Under the pieces are notes generated by a model. That model searched no databases and had not been told where the DNA came from. It was given only the letters and a program-made list of their open reading frames with translations. From the NCBI RefSeq assembly GCF_017744045.1, contig NZ_JAGHRD010000010.1: DNA of 64,000 bases; one strand, given 5' to 3'. This document shows positions 34,033-42,748 of the stretch, in pieces. Source of the DNA: Pelagimonas sp017744045 (GTDB lineage: Bacteria > Pseudomonadota > Alphaproteobacteria > Rhodobacterales > Rhodobacteraceae). Position 1 is the first letter of the stretch. Each line of letters begins with the position of its first letter. The position numbers were made by a program, and so were the translations under genes.

Positions 34033-34050
34033 TTGCGCAATGCTGCGCAA
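34033..34050. promoter_or_regulatory. Paired TTGCGCAA-like motif upstream of mcl1
   Basis: TTGCGCAA at 34033-34040 is followed three bases later by TGCGCAA at 34044-34050. It lies about 55 bases before the mcl1 start on its side. The arrangement resembles the paired TTTGCAAA-type sites reported for regulators of propionyl-CoA and acetate assimilation genes in Rhodobacter and Paracoccus. No regulator is encoded in the window, so assignment is speculative. Confidence 0.4.
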
Positions 34051-34220
34051 GCAAAAAGAGAGATCCGCGACCTTCTGCGCTGCAGCGGCGGGAGAATCTT
34101 GCACTATTTGATAATTTGCCCAAGGAATCTTCGAAAGTTTGATAGATTGCGGGTCAACTAGAGAGGATATCCCAGAAAACGCAGGCCAAGCTCCTCATGC
34201 TGCGATTTAGGGGAAACGCT

Positions 34221-35222
34221 ATGATTGAAACACCATATCTCTTGTTCCTCGGCGATGCGCCGGACATGTTGGCCGCCAAAGTTGCGATCGGTATTCGCGA
34301 TTGGCGCCCGGAAAATGCCGTTGGCCAGATTCGTCTGCCCGGTTGCGGGGCCGATCTGGGGCTGACCGACATGACCTTGGCCGAAGCCAAATCTGCGGGG
34401 GCCAAAACCTTGGTCATCGGCGTGGCCAACCGTGGCGGCGTGATTTCGGAAGCTTGGAAAGGTGTTCTGATTGAAGCGCTGGAAATGGGTTTTGACCTGG
34501 CTTCTGGCCTGCACAGCCTGCTGCGCGACGAAGGCGACCTGGTTGCCGCTGCGCAAACCCATGGCGGTACGCTGCACGATGTGCGTGTGCCGACCGTAGG
34601 CTACCCAATTGCCAATGGCGTGAAACGTACAGGCAAGCGCTGCTTGGCTGTCGGCACTGACTGTTCCGTGGGTAAGATGTATACGGCGATGGCGATGGAA
34701 GCAGAAATGCAGAAGCGCGGCATGAAAACCACCTTCCGTGCCACGGGCCAGACCGGGATTTTGATCACCGGGCATGGCGTGCCCCTGGATGCCGTTATTG
34801 CAGATTTCATGGCCGGGTCGATTGAATACCTGACCCCCGATAATGATGACGATCACTGGGATCTGATCGAAGGTCAGGGATCGTTGTTCCACGTATCTTA
34901 TTCGGGCGTGACCATGGCGCTTGTGCATGGTGGTCAGCCTGATGCGCTGATCCTGTGCCACGAGCCGACCCGTGAGCACATGCGCGGGTTGCCTGGCGTC
35001 AGCCTGCCATCTTTGGAAGAGTTGCGTGACACGGCCCTGCCATTGGCGCGCAAGTCGAACCCGGCCTGCGAAGTTGTTGGCATTTCGGTGAATACTCAGA
35101 ACCTGAGTGAAGAGGATGCGGTGGCCTACCTGAAAGAGGTCGAGGATCGTATGGGCCTGCCAGCCGTTGATCCGTACCGCCATGGCGCGGGCCGTCTTGT
35201 GGATGCGCTGAACGCGATCTAA
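34221..35222 (+). CDS. dgcN: D-glutamate N-acetyltransferase DgcN (DUF1611 family)
   Basis: 333 residues, DUF1611. Typical fold segments: MIETPYLLFLGDAPDMLAAKVAIGIRDW, TLVIGVANRGG, CLAVGTDCSVGKMYTAMAMEAEMQKRG (P-loop-like region around GTDCSVGKM), FRATGQTGILITGHGVPLDAVIADFMAGSIE. DgcN members were shown to N-acetylate D-glutamate as the first step of D-glutamate catabolism in marine bacteria. Adjacent dgcA supports this. ATG 34221 chosen on the AGGGGAAACG site. Confidence 0.86.
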   Translation: MIETPYLLFLGDAPDMLAAKVAIGIRDWRPENAVGQIRLPGCGADLGLTDMTLAEAKSAGAKTLVIGVANRGGVISEAWKGVLIEALEMGFDLASGLHSLLRDEGDLVAAAQTHGGTLHDVRVPTVGYPIANGVKRTGKRCLAVGTDCSVGKMYTAMAMEAEMQKRGMKTTFRATGQTGILITGHGVPLDAVIADFMAGSIEYLTPDNDDDHWDLIEGQGSLFHVSYSGVTMALVHGGQPDALILCHEPTREHMRGLPGVSLPSLEELRDTALPLARKSNPACEVVGISVNTQNLSEEDAVAYLKEVEDRMGLPAVDPYRHGAGRLVDALNAI

Positions 35223-35239
35223 ACCTGCATTGGAGGGTG

Positions 35240-35287
35240 GGTGACGCTCGTGCAAAGCACATCGCCCCACCCGCCCTCCCGCAGGGC
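35240..35287 (+). repeat. Intergenic repeat family B, copy 1
   Basis: 48 bases aligned with copy 2 at 44722-44769: GGTGACGC-N-CGTGCAA-R-GCAC followed by CGCCCCACCC-R-CC-N-TCCCGCA-R-GGC. The inner part folds as GTGC-AAA-GCAC; the outer GGGTGGG and CCCACCC can pair. Sits in the 89-base gap between dgcN and dgcA, inside an operon. Confidence 0.75.
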
Positions 35288-35311
35288 TCATTGACTTTGA
35301 AGGATAATTTT

Positions 35312-36274
35312 ATGATCACTGTCACGCGTGATGTTTTCAAACTGGCGCAAGCCTTTACCATTTCGCGTGGCTCGCGCACCGAAGCCAAGGTTCTGACCGT
35401 CGCGGTGACCCGGGATGGGGTGACGGGATATGGTGAATGTGTGCCCTATGCGCGCTATGATGAGACATTGGACAGTGTGACAGCCGAGATCGAAGGTCTG
35501 CCAGAGGACGTGACGCGTGTTGCCTTGCAAGCGCTTTTGCCGGCGGGGGCTGCGCGCAACGCGGTGGATTGTGCGCTTTGGGATTTGGAAGCCAAGCAAG
35601 CCGGAAAGCGGATTTGGGACCTGATCGGGGTTGAAAAGCCGGGCCCTGAAATCACCGCTTATACCTTGTCTTTGGACACGCCAGAGAATATGGAACAGGC
35701 CGCGCGCGACAATGCCCATCGTCCTTTGTTGAAAATCAAGCTGGGCACACCGGATGACATGCCGCGGCTTGAAGCGGTGCGCCGCGGCGCGCCCGAGGCC
35801 AAGATCATCGTGGATGCCAATGAAGGTTGGAGTGCTGAGGTTTATACCGAACTGGCCCCACATCTGGTGCGGCTGGGCGTCGCCTTGGTTGAGCAGCCTT
35901 TGCCTGCCGGTGAGGATGACGCCCTGATCGGGATGGACCGTCCTGTGCCGGTTTGCGCCGACGAAAGCTGCCATGACCGCGCCAGCCTGCCCAAGCTCAA
36001 GGGCAAATATGACGTCGTCAATATCAAGCTCGACAAGACCGGCGGTTTGACCGAGGCGTTGGAACTGCGCAGGGCGGCCCTGGCCGAAGGGTATGACATC
36101 ATGGTGGGCTGCATGGTTGGGTCGAGCCTTGCCATGGCTCCGGCGACGCTGCTGGCGCAGGGGGTTATGGTGACAGACCTTGACGGCCCGCTGCTTCTGG
36201 CCGAAGACCGGGACACGCCGTTGCTTTTTGATGCGGCGGGGGTTCATCCGCCGGAGAAAGCGCTGTGGGGCTAA
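35312..36274 (+). CDS. dgcA: N-acetyl-D-glutamate racemase DgcA (enolase superfamily)
   Basis: About 320 residues in the mandelate racemase/muconate lactonising enzyme fold of dipeptide epimerases: KIKLG (catalytic K-x-K region), the metal ligand DANEGWS, then EQPLPAGEDD, ADESCHDR, and VNIKLDKTGGLTEAL with the second catalytic lysine. Named by similarity and by position beside dgcN as the racemase that turns N-acetyl-D-glutamate into N-acetyl-L-glutamate; a dipeptide epimerase acting on murein peptides would be the alternative. ATG 35312 follows AAGGA. Confidence 0.83.
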   Translation: MITVTRDVFKLAQAFTISRGSRTEAKVLTVAVTRDGVTGYGECVPYARYDETLDSVTAEIEGLPEDVTRVALQALLPAGAARNAVDCALWDLEAKQAGKRIWDLIGVEKPGPEITAYTLSLDTPENMEQAARDNAHRPLLKIKLGTPDDMPRLEAVRRGAPEAKIIVDANEGWSAEVYTELAPHLVRLGVALVEQPLPAGEDDALIGMDRPVPVCADESCHDRASLPKLKGKYDVVNIKLDKTGGLTEALELRRAALAEGYDIMVGCMVGSSLAMAPATLLAQGVMVTDLDGPLLLAEDRDTPLLFDAAGVHPPEKALWG

Positions 36275-36861
36275 ACACCAAGTGGGACATTCTGGAAGAG
36301 CGCCTGCTGTCTGACAATTGGGCGATGCTCAAGACCACGCGGCTGAGATTCCAGTTTTCCGATGGCGCAGTGTCAGAGCAATGGCGCGAAACCTATGATC
36401 GCGGCGATGGCGCGACGATCCTGCCTTATGATCCCATGCGTCGCCATGTTTTGCTGGCGCGGCAGTTTCGTTGGCCGGTCGCTTATAATTATGATGGTGA
36501 TCCGCACCTGATCGAAGCCGCAGCCGGATTGCTGGACGGGGTTGCCCCGGAGCAACGGATTTGTGAAGAGGCGCAGGAAGAGCTGGGATTGGCTTTGACT
36601 GCCCCAGAATTCCTGTTTGACCTCTATTCCTCGCCGGGATCTATCACCGAACGCATGCACTATTTCGCCGCGCAATACAGCGCAGACGAAGCGCAGCAAA
36701 AATTCGGAGGTCTTCGCGATGAGGGCGAAGAAATCGAAATTCTCGACTTGCCGCTGGGTGAGGCTTTGGCCATGATCGGCGATGGCCGCATCCGCGATGC
36801 AAAAACCGTTATCTTGCTGCAATATGCAGCGCTTCATCTCATGCCGGAGACCAAGACATGA
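36265..36861 (+). CDS. Nudix hydrolase (GDP-mannose/ADP-sugar pyrophosphatase-like)
   Basis: About 198 residues, starting at a GTG overlapping the dgcA stop by ten bases and with GGAG nine bases upstream. The Nudix box (residues 88-109) reads GLLDG-VAPEQRICEEAQEELGL; the acidic EE pair is kept, but the canonical arginine before the first glutamate is replaced by glutamate. Most like GDP-mannose or ADP-ribose pyrophosphatases (AAAGLLDG and SPGSITERMHYF). Its place between dgcA and a D-amino-acid aminotransferase suggests a role in the same pathway, substrate unknown. Confidence 0.83.
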   Translation: MGLNTKWDILEERLLSDNWAMLKTTRLRFQFSDGAVSEQWRETYDRGDGATILPYDPMRRHVLLARQFRWPVAYNYDGDPHLIEAAAGLLDGVAPEQRICEEAQEELGLALTAPEFLFDLYSSPGSITERMHYFAAQYSADEAQQKFGGLRDEGEEIEILDLPLGEALAMIGDGRIRDAKTVILLQYAALHLMPETKT

Positions 36862-37721
36862 CACGCACCGTTTACGTGAACGGAGATTACCTGCCCGAAA
36901 CCGAAGCCAAAGTATCGATCTTTGACCGGGCGTTCCTGATGGCGGATGGTGTCTATGAAGTCACCAGCGTGCTGGGCGGCAAGTTGATTGACTTTGATGG
37001 CCATATCAAACGGTTGGAGCGGTCCTTGAACGAGTTGGACATGCCCAAGCCTGAGGCGTTTGACGATCTGCTCGATATTCACCGCAAACTGGTCGAGATC
37101 AACGAGATCGACGAGGGCATGATCTATCTGCAGGTCACCCGTGGCGCCGCCTCGGATCGTGATTTCGTTTTCCCTGACCCCGAAGAGGTCAAGCCAACCG
37201 TTGTTCTGTTCACCCAGAACAAGCCCGGTTTGGCCGATAGCCCGGCCGCCAAGACCGGGATCAAGGTGATCTCGATCGAGGATGTGCGTTGGGGGCGTCG
37301 TGACATCAAGACCACGCAGTTGCTCTACCCGTCCATGGGCAAGATGATGGCCAAGAAAGCCGGTTGCGATGATGCTTGGCTGGTCGAGGATGGCTTTGTG
37401 ACCGAGGGCACCTCGAACAACGCCTATTTCATCAAAGGCAACAAGATCGTAACCCGCGCCCTGTCTACTGACATCTTGCATGGGATCACCCGCGCTGCCG
37501 TGCTGCGTTTCGCGCGCGAGGCACAGATGGAAGTCGAAGAGCGCAACTTTACCATCGAAGAGGCACAGGGCGCGGATGAGGCCTTTATCACCTCGGCTTC
37601 GACTTTCGTGATGCCTGTGGTCGAGATCGACGGCAAAGCCATTGGCGATGGTGTTCCTGGCACCCGTGCGGCGCGCCTGCGCGAGATCTATCTGGACGAA
37701 AGCCGCAAGGCGGCGATCTAA
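36858..37721 (+). CDS. dat: D-amino acid aminotransferase
   Basis: 287 residues, PLP fold type IV. The PLP lysine lies in RRDIKTTQLLY; the phosphate/carboxylate groove shows SIFDRAFLMADGVYEV and WLVEDGFVTEGTSNNAYFIK. This architecture is that of D-alanine/D-glutamate transaminases and of branched-chain transaminases; the fold-IV D-type start and the operon context (dgcN, dgcA) favour a D-amino-acid enzyme, which would yield D-glutamate. ATG overlaps the Nudix stop by four bases. Confidence 0.88.
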   Translation: MTRTVYVNGDYLPETEAKVSIFDRAFLMADGVYEVTSVLGGKLIDFDGHIKRLERSLNELDMPKPEAFDDLLDIHRKLVEINEIDEGMIYLQVTRGAASDRDFVFPDPEEVKPTVVLFTQNKPGLADSPAAKTGIKVISIEDVRWGRRDIKTTQLLYPSMGKMMAKKAGCDDAWLVEDGFVTEGTSNNAYFIKGNKIVTRALSTDILHGITRAAVLRFAREAQMEVEERNFTIEEAQGADEAFITSASTFVMPVVEIDGKAIGDGVPGTRAARLREIYLDESRKAAI

Positions 37722-37730
37722 GCCAAAACA

Positions 37731-39836
37731 TTGCGCGATTTCTTTGCCATAATCGCGATCATTCTGGCGGTGATCGGGCTGGGTGTGTTTCAGGTTCCTG
37801 ATGAAAACGCCCTGGTTGCCGCCGGGATAAAGGCCGCCGCAGATGGGGCGGTCTATCAGGAAAAACATCCCGTGCGGATAACGGTCAAAGGGCGGGAAAT
37901 CACCGCCTCGGGCCGGGTGGAGACCGAAGCAGAGGCGCGCAGCATCGAGGCGCGCCTTACTGCTTTGGATGGGGTGGAAAAAGTGATCGGAGACTGGGTT
38001 ATCCTGCCCAATGCCGACCCGTTTGACATTCGTTTCAAGGTGCAGGACGGGCAGGTTTCGGTCGCAGGTTTTGTTCCGGATGAGCCAAGCAAGGCCGCCA
38101 TTTTGGCGGCTCTTGCGCTGCAAGAGGCTGATCTGACGGTTGCGGCGGGAGTGCCTGATCGCGATTGGGCTGAGGTTGCCCATCGCTTGGCGCAGGACAT
38201 GCCCCGTTTGATGCAGGGCGAGGCGCAGTTGACAGGGCGCAGTGTGCAGATAACCGGGCAAATCCATTTGCCGACGCAAAAGAAAGCATTGGAACAACGC
38301 TGGGTCGCTTTGCCCGAGGGCTATAAGAGTGCGACGGATCTGCGCGCGGTAGATGATGGCCTGCCGTACCACGTCACCCTAACGCGGGATGCAATCATGG
38401 GGGCAAGCGCCGCCGGGAAGCTGCCGCCGGATGTCCTGCCCGAGGCGTTGTCACCTTTTGCAGCTGATTTCACGCACGCACCTTTCGCCTTGGATTACCC
38501 CGGATTTGAGCAGGCCCTGGAGCTGGGCCTGTCCCTGTTTGCCCCTGTGCCCCATGGCAGCCTGTCGGTCACGCCCGGTGTGATTTTTGTGCAGGGCGGC
38601 CCTTTGTCGGCGGACCAAATCGCGGGTTTGACCCAGCGCGCGGATGAAGCCCCTGACGGGTACACGGTTCAACTGGCCCTTGTCCCAGAAGGTGATGGCA
38701 AAGCGCTGACGCTCACCGCGTCCTGGGATGGCGCGCAATTGGCGCTGCGCGGTCATGTTCCGGCAAATTTCTGGATCGAGGCAGAAGCGAAAGGCCTGTC
38801 GCCTGAGGAATATCTGGCAAGGCAGGCGGGCTTTGCCGAGACGGTTTCGGCCAGATTGAGCTTTGCCCCGCATCCTGATCTCGGGAATTGGTCGGAACCG
38901 TTTTGGCGGGCTTTGCCAGCTTTGGCAGCGCTCAATCAAGGCGAGTTGAGCCTGAGTGATGGCAATATCCAGATCACCGGCACCGCAAAAAATCCCGCTG
39001 CACGGCGCAAAGCGGCGCAGGTCCTGGGGCAAGCTGGAACCATGTCTGTCCTGCTCCAAGATGATGGCGCGCCCGCTCGGTTCTCCGTTACCTATGACGC
39101 GGCCACTGGCGGCACGATTACAGGCAAGCTGCCCGCAGGCCTGACGCCAGACACTCTGACCGAGGCTTTCGGGCTCCCCTCTTTGCGCGGCACGGTTCGG
39201 GTCGCGCCTGACGGTGACGGTAGGGAAGTGTTGGCCCGCCTGGCGAGTTTGTCCGACTGGATGGATCTTGTTGACGGGTTCACGTTGGATTTTGACGAAG
39301 GTCAGACATCGCTTACGGTGTTGGCCTTGCCCGGAATGGAGGCGGGCGCGTTGCAGGAACGGATGCGCGGGGCTTTGCCTGGCCTGACCGTTCACGTCGA
39401 TACCGCCGCTGCCCCCTTGGAAGGAACGAGGCGCAGGCATGTGTTTCTGGACGAGGCTCAGGTGTTTTCCGGCGGCTATTGGCTGCCTTCGCTCAGCTTT
39501 GAACCCAGTGTCGAAGCCTGCACCCACCAAAGCCGCGCTGCGCCCGAAATCCCCTTTGAACGCGGGCAATTCATCCCCGCCTTTCGCAGCTATTGGCCGC
39601 TGGCCCATCACGCTGCGGTGGCCCGGCAATGCGCGCGGTTTGGCGGCAAAACCGGGGTGATTTCTGCCCAAGTCAGTGTGTCCGGGATACCGGCGCTTAA
39701 TCGGCAGCTCAGCCGTCGCCGCGCCGAAGCGGTGCGTCAGGCACTGATTGAGCGCGGGATTGGTGAGGACAAATTGCAAACGCGCCCGGCGGATGATTTG
39801 GCTGGCCCGGATCGCATTGTTATTGGCTGGGAATAA
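37731..39836 (+). CDS. BON- and OmpA-domain envelope protein
   Basis: 701 residues. N-terminal membrane segment (FFAIIAIILAVIGLGVF), then a BON-like module (about 35-105; RITVKGREITASGRVETEAEARSIEARLTALDGVEKVIGDW), several further similar beta-alpha segments, and an OmpA/MotB-type C-terminus (QLSRRRAEAVRQALIERGIGEDKLQTRP, about residues 655-690). Lipid and peptidoglycan contacts are inferred from these domains. Start is TTG at 37731, nine bases after dat; the ribosome site is weak. Probably the last gene of the D-glutamate operon, or separately transcribed. Confidence 0.72.
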   Translation: MRDFFAIIAIILAVIGLGVFQVPDENALVAAGIKAAADGAVYQEKHPVRITVKGREITASGRVETEAEARSIEARLTALDGVEKVIGDWVILPNADPFDIRFKVQDGQVSVAGFVPDEPSKAAILAALALQEADLTVAAGVPDRDWAEVAHRLAQDMPRLMQGEAQLTGRSVQITGQIHLPTQKKALEQRWVALPEGYKSATDLRAVDDGLPYHVTLTRDAIMGASAAGKLPPDVLPEALSPFAADFTHAPFALDYPGFEQALELGLSLFAPVPHGSLSVTPGVIFVQGGPLSADQIAGLTQRADEAPDGYTVQLALVPEGDGKALTLTASWDGAQLALRGHVPANFWIEAEAKGLSPEEYLARQAGFAETVSARLSFAPHPDLGNWSEPFWRALPALAALNQGELSLSDGNIQITGTAKNPAARRKAAQVLGQAGTMSVLLQDDGAPARFSVTYDAATGGTITGKLPAGLTPDTLTEAFGLPSLRGTVRVAPDGDGREVLARLASLSDWMDLVDGFTLDFDEGQTSLTVLALPGMEAGALQERMRGALPGLTVHVDTAAAPLEGTRRRHVFLDEAQVFSGGYWLPSLSFEPSVEACTHQSRAAPEIPFERGQFIPAFRSYWPLAHHAAVARQCARFGGKTGVISAQVSVSGIPALNRQLSRRRAEAVRQALIERGIGEDKLQTRPADDLAGPDRIVIGWE

Positions 39837-39848
39837 GGGGCGGGCAAT

Positions 39849-40547
39849 TCAGGCCCACTCCACATCACCCAAAAAGATATAGCCCGCGCCGTAGATTGTC
39901 TTGATCAGGCGCGGGTTTTTCGGGTCTTCCTTTAGCTTGGTGCGCAGGCGTGAAATGCGCACATCCATGGCGCGATCAAAGCTTTCTCCGGCGGCACCAC
40001 CCAGGGTTTCCTGCATATGGGCGCGGGAAATCAGGCGTTTGGGGCTTTGCAAGAACAGGCGCAGCACCTCGCCTTCGGCATGGCTGAACGGGGTTTCATC
40101 GCCGGATTGATCCACCAGCGCATAACGGTCAAAATGCGCTGTCCAGCCGTTGAAATGCGCGGTATCCCCTTGCGGTGCCGACGATTTCGGGCCGCGCAGA
40201 CGGGCGCGGATACGGGCGACGACCTCGGCGGGATCAAAGGGTTTTATGATGTAATCATCTGCCCCGAGCTCGAGTCCGGTGATCTTGTCCTGCACCTGCG
40301 CACGTCCCGAAATGATGATGATCGTCGCGCCCTGTTCCAGAGCCAGACGGTGGACCACAGACAGCCCGTCACGATCCGGCAGGCCGAGATCGACAAGGCA
40401 GACATCCGGCGTGGTTCGGCGCAGGGCGGCTTCGAATTCGGTGGCGCGGGCAAAGGTCAGGGTGCGAAAACCGGCCTCGGTCAGCGCTTCGGAGAGCATA
40501 TCGCGAATGGCGGGTTCATCATCGAGAATGGTGACGAGGGCGCTCAT
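39849..40547 (-). CDS. OmpR-family response regulator
   Basis: 232 residues: receiver domain (1-115) with the acidic pair in ILDDEPAIR, phospho-acceptor in CLVDLGLPDRDG and lysine in IIKPFDPAE, and a winged-helix DNA-binding domain (about 135-225; DVRISRLRTKLKEDPKNPRLIKTIYGAGY). ATG overlaps the stop of the hybrid kinase gene by four bases, so it is its cognate partner. Converges with the envelope protein gene. Confidence 0.92.
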   Translation of the reverse strand: MSALVTILDDEPAIRDMLSEALTEAGFRTLTFARATEFEAALRRTTPDVCLVDLGLPDRDGLSVVHRLALEQGATIIIISGRAQVQDKITGLELGADDYIIKPFDPAEVVARIRARLRGPKSSAPQGDTAHFNGWTAHFDRYALVDQSGDETPFSHAEGEVLRLFLQSPKRLISRAHMQETLGGAAGESFDRAMDVRISRLRTKLKEDPKNPRLIKTIYGAGYIFLGDVEWA

Positions 40548-42463
40548 TTCTGATCCTTTCCAAGGCCGAGAAACCGGGTCAATGCCTGCGCGTCAAAGGG
40601 TTTGGCCAAAACGGGCACACGGGCACGGGCCTTTTCGTGCAAAGGGTGGTCGGGCGGCAATGAGGTCATCAGCCGCAAGGGCAGATTGGGCAGATGATCA
40701 GCCAAATCCAGGCCGGGTTCCTCACCCTCCAGCGAAATATCCGACAGGACAAGGACAATATCGGGCAGGTCTTGCGCCAGGGCGCGGGCCTCGGCGACAG
40801 AGGCGGCCTCGACCACGGTGAATTCCAGATCGGTGAGCATTTCGCGCACCGATGTGCGGATATCGGGGCTGTCTTCGACCAACAAGACCAGCCCGGCCTT
40901 GGGCAGATTTATGGCGCGGCGCAGTGGCAAGCGCAACCGGATCTCGGCCCCGGTGGCGGTGTTGGACAGGCGCATGTCGCCGCCCGCAAGCTTGGTCATG
41001 TCATAGACCATGGCCAGGCCGAGGCCCGAACCTTCGCCGCCTTTGGTGGTAAAAAACGGGTCAAGCGCGTGGTCGAGCGCCTCTTCGCTGAAACCAGGAC
41101 CAGTATCGGTGACGCTGATTTGCAACCAGGTGTCTTTGAATTCTTGCGCGATCACCCGAATGGTGCCGACATCTTTGCAGGCATCGCGGGCGTTGAGGAT
41201 CAGGTTCAGCAGCGCGTCCTGAAGCAAACCGTGATCGACCATAAGCCGATTCTGGGTCTCGTCGGCGACCTGTAATGTGATGCCAGAGGGCAGGGACGGG
41301 GTCGCGAGGGTTTGCAAGTCGCTTAAGAACGGGCCAAGCGCCAGCGCCTCGGGTTGCCAGCGGCGATGGGCGGTGATGTCGGCAATGCGGTTCAGCAATC
41401 GGCCACCGCGGCGCGCGGCCTGAAGCGTGGCGGCGATGAGCGGTTCGGCATTGGAGCCGAGATACATGCGTTCCAGTTTCGATTGCATGCCCAGAATAAT
41501 GGTCAGCAGGTTGGAAAAATCATGCGCCATGCCGCTGGTCAGCTGCGCGGCCATTTCACGTCGGCGGGTCTGTTGCAGGGCGGCGCGGGTCTGGGTTTCT
41601 TCGGTGACATCCTGCGAGAGGATATAGACCCCGGGTTCCAGCGGATCGGGGGTAAAGACGACGCGAATGCGGCGGGACGAGGCCTCGTGTGTAAACTCAA
41701 AGGTGTTTTGCCGCCCCTCGAGTGCCGCTTCGAAATGTGGGAGGATCTTGGCATAGGCCTGTTTGCCCAAGGCATCGCTGAAGTGACGTCCGACGATAGA
41801 GGCCGGACGACCGGGCATCACCATATGCAGGCGACGGTTGGAAAAGGTGTAGCGGCCATTGGCATCGACCCGGGCGATATGGGCGGGCATCATTTCGGTG
41901 GTGAGGCGGGTGCGCGCCTCCATCTCGGTCAATTCGCGCCGCGCCTCCATCAGGGCCTTGTTGGTGGCGGCGAGGGCGCGGTTGGTGGCCGAAAGCTCTT
42001 CGGACCGTTTCAGGACTTCTTCTGATAGTTGTTCCGAGCGGGTGCGCAGCAGGCGCTCCTGAGCCTTGGTTTCCGTAATGTCGGTATAGACCGTGACCCA
42101 TCCGCCCTGCGGAAGCGGAGCCCCTTCGATGGAAAGCATGCGACCGTTGGAGCGGGTGCGCTCGACATAATGGGGTTGAAAGGCGAGTGCGGTTTCCACG
42201 CGGTCCTGGACGAAGCTTTCGACGTCATCCACCTCGCCATATTCGCCTTTGCCAACCAGATGTCGGATGGTGTCGGCAAAGGAAGCCCCGGGCGTGGTGA
42301 GCTCTTTGGGGAGGTTGAACATTTCGGCAAAGGGCGCGTTGCAGACGGCCAGCTTCAGGTCGCTGTCATAGATCGACAGGGCCTGTTGGATGAGGTTCAA
42401 ACCGGCTTGGGTGAGGGCTTGGTTGGTCATGGGGATGTCGGGTGCCGCTTGTCCTTTGGACAT
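40544..42463 (-). CDS. PAS-domain hybrid sensor histidine kinase
   Basis: About 639 residues. Two PAS domains (about 15-130 and 195-290) joined by a coiled coil (135-190), HisKA with H314 in SGMAHDFSNLLT, an ATPase with NLILNARDAC, DTGPGF and GSGLGLAM, then a C-terminal receiver (from about 525) with LVEDSPDI, LVLSDISL and VLAKPF. No membrane segments, so a cytoplasmic sensor. Start 42463 or 42430: the upstream ATG lies inside a copy of repeat family B, so 42430 may be the true start. Divergent from the acyl-CoA ligase. Confidence 0.9.
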   Translation of the reverse strand: MSKGQAAPDIPMTNQALTQAGLNLIQQALSIYDSDLKLAVCNAPFAEMFNLPKELTTPGASFADTIRHLVGKGEYGEVDDVESFVQDRVETALAFQPHYVERTRSNGRMLSIEGAPLPQGGWVTVYTDITETKAQERLLRTRSEQLSEEVLKRSEELSATNRALAATNKALMEARRELTEMEARTRLTTEMMPAHIARVDANGRYTFSNRRLHMVMPGRPASIVGRHFSDALGKQAYAKILPHFEAALEGRQNTFEFTHEASSRRIRVVFTPDPLEPGVYILSQDVTEETQTRAALQQTRRREMAAQLTSGMAHDFSNLLTIILGMQSKLERMYLGSNAEPLIAATLQAARRGGRLLNRIADITAHRRWQPEALALGPFLSDLQTLATPSLPSGITLQVADETQNRLMVDHGLLQDALLNLILNARDACKDVGTIRVIAQEFKDTWLQISVTDTGPGFSEEALDHALDPFFTTKGGEGSGLGLAMVYDMTKLAGGDMRLSNTATGAEIRLRLPLRRAINLPKAGLVLLVEDSPDIRTSVREMLTDLEFTVVEAASVAEARALAQDLPDIVLVLSDISLEGEEPGLDLADHLPNLPLRLMTSLPPDHPLHEKARARVPVLAKPFDAQALTRFLGLGKDQK

Positions 42464-42486
42464 CGCCCCACCCACCATCCCGCAAG
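42461..42486 (+). repeat. Partial copy of intergenic repeat family B
   Basis: The right half of the repeat (CGCCCCACCCACCATCCCGC) is identical to part of copy 2 (44722-44769) over 23 bases; the left half is absent. It overlaps the first possible start codon of the hybrid kinase gene. Confidence 0.65.
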
Positions 42487-42748
42487 ATCGTGAAAGCATC
42501 GATGTTGCGTCAAAGCGGCAGGCTCTGCCCTGTGTTCTATCCCCAGAGTAACGCCGTTTTTCCGGCGAGGCCAAGGGCAATCGAAGCGCTGTTACAATTC
42601 GTAAGATTTGGGAAATGTTCAGGAAAAAGTTGACCGGGAAGTTAGAGCCTGACCAAAATGGTGACAGAATCGTTTCAACGATCAGACCCGCGAAACGGGG
42701 TCACTGATTTGGTACCGGTTGAGGAGCCGGTATTAGGGAGGACAAAAC

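Noticed and set aside
36834..38372. A 512-codon frame antisense to dat and the envelope protein gene
   Set aside because: Crosses the boundary of two well-supported genes and shows no independent coding evidence.
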